Source: Choristoneura fumiferana (Eukaryota > Arthropoda > Insecta > Lepidoptera > Tortricidae). Taken from it: DNA of 64,000 nucleotides. Made by a program: the position numbers and the translations under genes. The notes under the pieces are model-generated. The model did no database searches and was not told where the DNA came from. It was given only the letters and a program-made list of their open reading frames with translations. How positions within the stretch are numbered: the first letter of the stretch is position 1; each line of letters begins with the position of its first letter. Shown here one piece after another: positions 56,039 to 64,000 of the stretch. The stretch covers positions 12,674,013-12,738,012 of the forward strand of contig NC_133473.1 of assembly GCF_025370935.1 (NCBI RefSeq). Reading direction: 5' to 3'.

Positions 56039-56176
56039 TAACCATAGCAAGGAATTCGCTTTCACGTAAAAAACCGCATTAAAATCGGTCTATCCCAGGG
56101 TCGGCAACCTTTTGAGTCGGAAGAGTCAAAAATTACAATCAACAAAATTTCAAAGTTCTTAAAGAGCCACAATTTT

Positions 56177-56560
56177 TAGGGTTCCGGAGCCAAAATGGCA
56201 AAAACGGAACCCTTATAGTTTCGCCATGTCTGTCTGTCTGTCCGTCCGCGGCTTTGCTCAGGGACTATCAATTCTAAAACGCTGTAATTTTGCACGAATA
56301 TATATTATTATGTAAACTATGCCGACAAAATGGTACACTAAAAATTTAAAAAATAAATAAATTTAAGGGTGACGTAAAGTGGGGGTGAATTTTTTTTTCT
56401 CGTCCAACCTTGTAGTGTGGGGTATCGTTGGACAGAAATCATTACGGGGGTTGCTAAAACGATTTTTTGATTCAGTAATGTGTTTGCAAAATATTCAACT
56501 TTAAAGTACAAATTTTCATTAAAATCGAGCGTCCCCCCCCTCTAAAATCTAAACCGGTCG
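56177..56560 (+). repeat. GGTTCCGGAGCCAAAATGGC family, copy 2
   Basis: Opposite orientation to the copy at 6240-6828. It matches from AGGGTTCCGGAGCC through the GCCGACAAAATGGTACA motif to ATCTAAACCGGT, then stops. Confidence 0.7.
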
Positions 56561-57344
56561 AAAGCTACTTCTTTTTTCTTTATCTTTGCCTACGCAGATC
56601 CTTTTTATTTTTAATCAGGATCCCGTACGTAACGTAGGTATACCAATTTTCGTACTTATAAGTCCAGAAATTAGAAAATTACCATACAGTCTTTACCCCC
56701 ATTATTTTATCCATTTCACCTACACAGATAATTTTTGGGTGTGTAATGTTTGTCATAAGAACGATTTGCGAATTTTCATTTCTCATAACACAAATCTCAG
56801 AATTTCAATCTGTCGAAATATTGAGAACGTATAAAAACAATATGCATATAAACAAATTGCCGAATTTCCCAAATCATATTATTCAATTAGCATAATTGTC
56901 TTATGCATACTAAAGTTCTGTATAATAGCCATGCAGCATAATTAATCAAAGTTCATAATAAACAATTTTTATACAAACATGGAGGATAATGATCGAAAAG
57001 TAGGTATAAGACACCTGGCAAAAATCCAACAGCAAAGTTCATTGTGAAGCAATTTTATCCGGACTGCTATAAAAAATACCTAACATCGAACTAACCTAAC
57101 CTATCCGAGTCGCTTCTGCTCCAAACCGTCTTGCTCGCTCGCTTCGTTCGCTCGCACAAATTAACTGTTTTTTTTTTAGCATTTGGCACGCATGATGTTA
57201 TACCGTCTAATCATCTAGAAATGTTGTTATAAATTTTAATAATTATATAATTAACCGAATATTCAAAATGAAATAACTGAATATAAGCATTATAGCAATT
57301 GTTGTTATGACTAATGAATGTTATATTATTTAAAGCTTATGCTG

Positions 57345-57735
57345 CATTTCTAAAAATCCTTTCTTAGTGCTCACTTACATCATAAAAAGAAACCCTGTAC
57401 TTCTAAATCCATAAATGAGAAAATTTCCATACAAAGTTTACCCCCACCCATTTTACCCCTTTTATCCATTTCAGCTACAAAAATAATTTTTCATTGTAAT
57501 CGAGAACTTATATTTTCATACCTCTTAGTCCAGAAATGAGAAAATTTCCATACAAACATTACCCCCCATTTTACCCTTTTAGGGGGGAATTTCTAAAAAT
57601 CCTTTCTTAGTGCTCACTTACATCATAAAAAGAACCTCTGTACCAAATTTCAAGTTTCTAGGTACAACGATTTGGGCTGTGCGTTGATCTATAAGTCAGT
57701 CAGTCAGTCAGTCAGTTTCTTCTTTTATATATATA
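57345..57735 (+). repeat. Internally duplicated repeat with (CAGT)n
   Basis: ATTTCTAAAAATCCTTTCTT occurs at 57348 and 57590, and GAAATGAGAAAATTTCCATA-like units at 57410 and 57533. A GTCAGTCAGTCAGTCAGT tract lies at about 57694-57714. Confidence 0.65.
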
Positions 57736-57884
57736 CAATATTTTGTTGAAGAAATACTTTGTTATTTTTTACAAATAGGTATTTCTTAGTCAAAACTAAC
57801 CCTGAAACAACCTGAACACAGGAAATCCTAATTCAGGCACTTGTTACATTTCTCTTATAATAAAGTATGTTTGAACTGTGGTTT

Positions 57885-58040
57885 GAAACATGAAACTACC
57901 GTGAGACTCATATTAAATATATTGACCCGGATAACTCACGTCTTAAATCGAGTTTAGCTCGACATGTTTCGGGCTAATCCGTAGCTCTTCGTCTTCGGAG
58001 CAACGCGACTCAGCGGCTGCTGCAACACGCGCATTCAAAG
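57885..58040 (+). repeat. Dispersed repeat (GTGAGACTCATATTAAATAT), plus copy
   Basis: It includes TAGCTCGACATGTTTCGGGC and a GGAGCAACGCGACTCAGCG motif. An inverse fragment is at 46366-46442. Confidence 0.6.
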
Positions 58041-58799
58041 TATGTTTTAGTTCTTTCTTAGTTAAAAGTGCTGTAAACCGAGTTTTTTTAGTGAAATTAT
58101 TATTTAAACCTTTTTATACCTTAGGCTGCTAAGCCTAAGGAAATTAAGCCTTTTAGTGTCTAAAAATTAAATCTGTAACTATCCTTCACCCATCCTTCCC
58201 ATCCCCTTAGCTTTCTTCCTGATTGAAACTAGCTTTTATCGTAAATGTTAATCGTTGATGTTATAAACGAGCTTAAGGAGTTGTAGCTCGAGCACTGGCT
58301 CGGTGTCCCTTTCACACATGAATGGGATGGTTATGAGAAAGAAAGGGACACTACAAACGTATGTTTGTGTATTTATAGTAGACGGCTTGTATATCTCTGC
58401 GATAAACATTCACTTGCTAGGGGTTACCATAAAATTCATAAAATCATTGCGAGTAGAGCGACAAAGTGTATAAGTGAACTTTAAACAATGAGGGCTATCG
58501 CGTATGAATTCGCCGCTAGAGGCGCTAGTGTAGCAAGAGGTCTCCGAAATGTCAAATGTCACTGTTTTTGGGTGAGCTAAGCGGGTTTATTTGCATACCT
58601 GAAATTAATTATGGCAAATGTACGTTACAGGCAATGAATGTCGATGTTTTAAGACAGTTTTGTCTTTCGGAAATCTTTGTCCTCCCTTTTTTCCGAACAA
58701 AACGGGACTACACAACACTGTGGCATTTTCGATATTTTTATGGTATGGTTTTAAGGTATTAAATATGATTTAAATGTAAATTTTATTTGTTCACACCTG

Positions 58800-58930
58800 T
58801 CAAAGTCAAAGTCAAAAAAATATCTTTATTCAATTTAGGCTATAACAAGCACTTATGATTGTCAAAAAAAATCTACCACCGATTCGGAAAAACCTCTGTT
58901 GAGAAGAATCCGGCAAGAAACTCAACGAGG
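58800..58930 (-). repeat. LINE 3' end fragment (AATATCTTTATTCAATTTAGG)
   Basis: Contains ATATCTTTATTCAATTTAGG, AATCTACCACCGATTCGGAA and GAAGAATCCGGCAAGAAACT in order, read as the reverse of a non-LTR element end. A shorter copy is at 7505-7575. Confidence 0.6.
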
Positions 58931-60098
58931 CATATTTTTTTTAAACAGATTTACAATATTATTCAATGATATCTATGTATACATCACAAGTATTGTATTC
59001 TATCTTGTATTGTTTATATTGTTGTCTTGCATTGTTTGTACTGTTGGCAATTAAATATTTTCTTTCTTTTCTTTCTTCCTTTCTTTAAGTATTTTACACA
59101 ACTTTGTTTTTGTAACCTGTAATACTAAGCTACCACTTCAGACAGGAACTTTGTCTACAATGGCGCCAACTGGTGAGCGCGAAAACGGTAGCCCTCATCA
59201 CATTGACGCGTTTCTAACTCAAGCAGAATTAGTTCATTCTCAGAGCAACACTACTCGTACCATTCACCATGCTATACCTATAATAATATGCGTTTGTATG
59301 CTATGTATTCTGGTTGGCTTCGAGACGCGTCAGTGTAAGAGTGAAAGTTGGGTTTGAGTGATTTGTGAGTGTTCTTACAGTGTGGAGGTGGTAGACCTAC
59401 ATGAACACATATTTATGTTGCATAGGCGTAGCTCTACCATAAAGTCGCGGGTGATCAAAGTAATTGATTATAGTTCATTGGCATGGACCTCCGCAAAGTA
59501 ACGCCTGATCCAATAAATTTAATGATATTATTATCAGGTTAATATATAGAGAAAATCGGTTAATTAAATAGTATGCGTAAATTGATAAAGAAAGAGTAAC
59601 GAACGAGTGAAAGCCAGATTTATATTTGTTTGATGTGTCGTCCGGTGACGCGATAGAGAGAAGTGTCGGTTTTGTAGTACTACATTTAATATTTTAAGAG
59701 TTATACATGGTGTTTAAAAATTCCGTACCTACGATAATTTAACCTACATTAAGGCTGCTGATTGTTATAAGATATAAGTGGAAAAATATTCTAATTAGAA
59801 AAAAGTTCCTTTTTGTAAGAAAGTTAAGTCAAAACATGACTATCGCCATGCAAAAAAAAAACGCATTTCAATGTCTCTCCCCTTGTTTGTATCGTAGTCG
59901 TAGTATTAGTACGAGTAGGTAATCAGTAGCATTAATATCCATAACTTAAATTACCGTAAAGTATTTTCTTAACACCATGTATTTAAAGTAATAAAAATTT
60001 AAAACTTCTGAAAGTGAGTGAAATTCGTCTTATAACATTTGACCCGAACAAACCAACATTACAAGTTAAATAAAAGTTCACTTTTTATTATAAGATGT
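58931..60098. other. Intergenic, no supported gene
   Basis: A 68-codon plus frame at 59151-59357 has a hydrophobic stretch (IIICVCMLCILVG) but no family resemblance, no clear splice context and no matching neighbour, so it is left uncalled. The rest is AT-rich. Confidence 0.4.
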
Positions 60099-60202
60099 GC
60101 CATCCACGAAGACGCGTGATTTTGTCAAAATTAGACATTAATGACATTGTAATAAGAACCACGGCACGCGTCATCGTGAATGACTCTACCTATATCTTCA
60201 TA
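60099..60202. repeat. Dispersed repeat (GACATTGTAATAAGAACCAC), copy 2
   Basis: Matches copy 1 at 48770-48895. The arms GACGCGTGA and CACGCGTCATCGTGAATG are roughly inverted, suggesting a small foldback element. Confidence 0.7.
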
Positions 60203-60779
60203 CGAGTAGTTTCACAGTTCACAAACGTGGAAATGTTTTTAGTTTACAGAGTATTCCTTGACCACGAAAGGGTTTCGGGCAGGAATAGCTAACAAAGCCC
60301 ACCTCGGGATAAGTAAATTAACCTTGTTTCAAATATAAACTAGAAAGCCTAAACGTAATTTTAGCTTATGAAAACAGCTAAGCTCGACTTTATTATTATT
60401 ACATAATATAATTTCTTTATTTAACTTAAGTTACTAAATTTATGTTATGTTGGCTTCTCATACAAATTACTTAATAAACAAGTGAACAATGTCTCTTATT
60501 TTTACAACCTTAGGGGTGGTATTTTTTCTTCAAATTGAAATAGGATCAAGTGGAAGGTATATTCCCTCAAACAAAAAGATTTGATGATGAGAGCTTGCTC
60601 CACCTTTGAAGTCTGTTAAAAAGAACATGAAATTTGGCTTACAAGTTAAGAAGATGCTTGTATAAAATTATACTTCAAACAAATCAGGCGCAACCAACCC
60701 CTTGCACTTCCCTTGGTGAATTTTAGATCTCTCATTCAACTTAATTTAACTTCAATTCGTACAAACTTTGCGAAAACTT

Positions 60780-61070
60780 TGTAGTGCGAAATCTTGCAGT
60801 TCGGCCATTAGTAATGCATTCCCAGTATAGGTTTAGCGCATGCCAGGAAAGAGGGGTTTGCGGCTGCGCGGCGCGGGTGCAGCGGCGTAGCACTGGTACG
60901 TCAGTCGGTCTAGAGCGGCTACGAGCGCGCTACGAATCCGTAGCAGGGCTACGCTTCACGCGTAATGCTACGAGTGTACCGGCACCGCGCGTGATCGCAT
61001 GCCACCCACACTTTTCAGTGCCAGCGCAAGTGATTAATATAAAATATAAACATTCAAATAGGTAAACTTT
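60780..61070 (+). promoter_or_regulatory. GC-rich island, candidate promoter/first exon of a gene to the right
   Basis: A strongly GC- and CpG-rich segment (about 60855-61010) with repeated CTACG-type words stands out in AT-rich surroundings and is followed by a possible donor (AAATAG|GTAAAC near 61060). A 93-codon open frame runs through it, but its composition (Arg, Ala, Val) resembles GC bias rather than a protein family. It could be a 5' UTR exon or a GC-rich repeat. Confidence 0.3.
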
Positions 61071-61483
61071 GTTTAATGTTTTATGTCAGTTGATAGTTGT
61101 ACCGGGGGAATAAAAGTTTTTCGATGTAACGGTAACGCTCGCAATGTTTGCTAATGGATGCGAAGTTTCTTTTCGTTTTAACAATGCTTTGGAATGAAGG
61201 ACGGGTTTTTTGCGAGTTTACGGTGTATTTGTGTATTTTTTTCTGTCTCTGTTGAGCACGGCTTCGTGATAAGTGTGCGTTGACCTTTTTTTTATACTTA
61301 CAAAAATGTTTTTTAATTTAGCTTTATATTTACGACTAGTCATTTCTTTGAGCCGATTATAGTTGAATTAACTTGTCCTTTCTTTGGTAACAAAGTTTTT
61401 TATTCATCTCTACAGACCATCGCGTAAGTACCTATTGAACACTATAAATATCGTTCTTAACAGAAATTTAGTAACGTATCAGA

Positions 61484-61605
61484 ATGATGTGTGAAGATCC
61501 CAATCCGCACTGGGCCCGCGTGGGAACTACGGCCCAAGCCCTCTTGTTCTGAGAGGAGACCTGTGCCCAGCAGTGGGACATATATAGGCTGGGATGATGA
61601 TGATC
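61484..61605 (+). mobile_element. 5'-truncated SINE
   Basis: Only the 3' part of the 11681-11985 family is present, from AATCCGCACTGGGCCCGCGT to GGCTGGGATGATGATGATC. No clear target duplication. Confidence 0.75.
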
Positions 61606-62318
61606 TAAATGATGGCATTGAATTGGACAGTTTTATAATGACCGAAAATATTTAATGATAGCACCTAATTACATATTATTATACTCAGTACGATAACGTT
61701 GGATTTATAAATAGTTACCAACCTGTTGTTGTTGGTAAAATAAAGTTTTTATTATTATTTTATTTTTTTATTTTAACCTCGTCGTTAGTATAGACGTATC
61801 ATTTATTTAGATAATGTAATTCTAATTATGTAGTCAGACAAAGTACTCGTACGTAGTATTCATATATTAATAATTATTTTATCATAATTATGTTACCTAC
61901 TTATATCGTAACTTTATTATAAATACATTTTATCTTAAAGATTCATAATAACTTAATTCTGAGTCCATGTTCAAAACTGACTAAGTCCGAGTCGGGGCAT
62001 GCGTAGTGTGGGGCTCCGTACTAACATGCGACAAACATTTAATATTAACGTTTTCATCAACTATTACTCGTTAACTTGTAAAACCTACTATTTTTTTCTG
62101 ATTTTTCACATCAACGGTTTCGCTTTAAGGAATGGGGGGGGGGGGAGGGACGACGACACATGACTAACAAAAATTTGCATTGTAAAGCTATAGGTAATTT
62201 TGTAAACGGATTCCTCAATCGAAAAACGTTCTTGCCAAACATACAAATGTTTTGAAGAACTTATTGTACGATATCGCACGCCATGGGTTTAGTTAGATGA
62301 GAAAAATAATCATTTCAC
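61606..62318. other. Intergenic, nothing recognised
   Basis: AT-rich, with a G-rich run near 62136-62150. No gene or repeat supported. Confidence 0.4.
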
Positions 62319-62329
62319 AATTTAGGTGT

Positions 62330-62626
62330 GTCGTGGTGGCCTAGTGGTTTGACCTATCGCCTCTGAAGCAGAGGATCGTCGGTTCAAACCCCAGCTCGCA
62401 CCTCTGAGTTTTTCGAAATTCATGTGCGGAGTTTACATTTGTTTACAACAAACTTTACGGTGAAGGAATACATCGTGAGGAAACCTGCACAAACTTGCGA
62501 AGCAATTCAATGGTGCGTGTGAAGTTCCCAATTGGGCCTGCGTGGGAACTACCGCCAAGCCCTCTCATTTTGAGAGGAGGCCTGTGCCCAGCAGTGGGAC
62601 GTATAAAGGCTGGGATCATGATGATG
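62330..62626 (+). mobile_element. Full-length tRNA-derived SINE with 11-bp target duplication
   Basis: The A box TGGCCTAGTGG (62337-62347) and B box GGTTCAAACCC (62381-62391), the body, and a CATGATGATG tail match the copy at 11681-11985. Flanking AATTTAGGTGT at 62319-62329 and 62627-62637 are identical, so the insertion is intact and relatively young. Confidence 0.9.
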
Positions 62627-62638
62627 AATTTAGGTGTA

Positions 62639-64000
62639 GGGAGGGGTAAGGTACCAACCATAAAAAAATCATAATTTACTTTACTATTTTGGCCGCGTAG
62701 TTAAAATACATAAATCCATTACAATTCACAGCTTGCTAACATTAACGGTATCTTTAAAGAAGCTAAACCGCAGATAGACGGACAGCCATGGCGAAATAAT
62801 TAGGGTTCTTTATAGGTCCAATCACAAGTTAATTTAAGAAAAAAAAAACTATTTTGTTTTTCAATTCAATTAGAAACAAGTTCCAGAACTTAGCATTCTG
62901 TTCAATGGAACGAGACAGGGGTTCCTAAAGTGTAAGCCGGGGGCGGTCCGGTATTCCTGGGAGAATATACACAGAATAGAATAATAGAAATAGCCACTTC
63001 GTTTAAATTTAAAATTTACTTACTATTGTTTTTAATCTGCTTATTAGGGACCAAGTATGGCAAACCAAAAAAAAAGATATTTCGTAAATGAAGCATAATA
63101 TACACAAAAAAAAATGAGTTAAATGGAAACAGAAGTTTAAATAACAACTTTAATATTAATAAAACGCTTTCCATATCTCACTTCAATCATCTTACATAAT
63201 TCAATTTCGTCACCCAGACAGTCCCACAATTCAGCGTTATAGCCAATTGAATATTGCAAGGGTTTCTAAACTGTGAACCGTGGCGCTCTCGGTTGGCATA
63301 GAGTAAAATTTGGAGATAAGACTCATTAAATATGGATTAATAGTCCGGATAAATAATAACAATTATTGTTTTTATGAAGAGGAAGTACATAAACGCAGCT
63401 GTTACCAGTCAGAAAACCATTATTTATTTTTATACATTTTATTGTTACTGGTGATGCTTCATGCGTTAATTTAGCATAAATATATACATAAATTAATCCA
63501 ATTAGCACAACAGATTCTACGTAATGTTATTCTTATAAATTCACTTAAAGCACAAAATAAGTTTAGATCCTCTGGAATAACACTAACTGTGCGGAGCATG
63601 AGCACCAGGCCAACAAAAGCCCATTATTAGTTGCTTTAGCAATTATTCCGACTGATAAACTAACTTAAATCTTAAAATCATTAAACAAGAAGCGCGCTCT
63701 ATTTCTATGCCTGTATGCCTGAAAATACTTCTAACACCGCAAGGGCTTTAGGCTACTAATCGTCAAGATATGCATTTTTTTTGCCACTTTCGTATAGAAC
63801 AGTCACCACGAACACCAGCCAATTTATTTCCTCGCTCACTTATCCTATTTTTAATGAAATCGCCGGGATGAAATGATAAATCGTTTAGGTTTGGCAACCC
63901 CTGAAATACTTATGGGGTAAATAATTGACAAAAGTATTCGCAACTAGCCCTGTGGGTATCCTCCGTTAATGGCCCTCGTTAATTTTGTATCACCGGCTTG
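62639..64000. other. Right end, no gene seen
   Basis: AT-rich with no supported exon, RNA gene or clear repeat. If the GC-rich segment near 60.9 kb is a first exon, this would be its first intron. Confidence 0.4.

Noticed and set aside
59151..59357. Small single-pass membrane protein
   Set aside because: Short frame with one hydrophobic run, no family resemblance, no promoter or splice context and repeat-like flanks.

Overview
The window looks like a gene-sparse, repeat-rich stretch of a moth or butterfly genome. Genes have many short exons with GT-AG introns, the background is AT-rich, and the repeats are of types I associate with Lepidoptera: tRNA-derived SINEs ending in (TGA)n, RTE-type LINE 3' ends with the same tail, TTAGG-like motifs, and many foldback MITEs bounded by TACAGTC. 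I cannot name a species. The assignment rests on pattern recognition, not on a search.

Four protein-coding genes can be assembled exon by exon with consistent reading phase. (1) 1017-17702, minus: the SAGA subunit SPT20 (SUPT20H), 16 visible exons, continuing past the left edge. (2) 23203-25806, minus: SRP9, the 9-kDa Alu-domain protein of the signal recognition particle, two exons around a 2.4-kb intron. (3) 29890-34021, plus: the TRIM-NHL translational repressor Brat, eight coding exons, 869 residues, with a complete N-terminal RING that Drosophila Brat lacks. (4) 44100-50267, minus: N-acetylglucosamine-6-phosphate deacetylase (AMDHD2/NagA), five exons; I could not find the last exon (about 70 residues).

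Layout: 1-17.7 kb is Spt20 with introns full of small foldback elements and SINEs. 17.9-23.2 kb is intergenic, with an RTE LINE remnant and several MITEs. 23.2-25.8 kb is SRP9, with a SINE in its intron that is itself interrupted by another insert. 26-29.9 kb separates the divergent SRP9 and brat genes. 34-40.6 kb follows the brat stop, has almost no repeats I recognise, and may be a very long 3' UTR. 40.7-43.5 kb is a duplicated repeat block between the convergent brat and AMDHD2 genes. 44-50.3 kb is AMDHD2, with a minisatellite and a run of abutting TACAGTC MITEs in its introns. From 50.3 kb to the right edge I find only repeats, LINE and SINE remnants, and one GC-rich segment that could be a promoter or first exon of a gene to the right.

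The four genes act in unrelated processes (chromatin and transcription, protein targeting, mRNA repression, aminosugar catabolism), so the neighbourhood is ordinary eukaryotic linkage, not an operon-like system. I found no undescribed enzymatic system. The points most worth checking are the RING-bearing Brat with a retainable 73-bp intron, the missing AMDHD2 terminal exon, the chain of TACAGTC elements, nested SINE insertions with perfect target duplications, and TGACA-motif clusters upstream of three of the four start codons.
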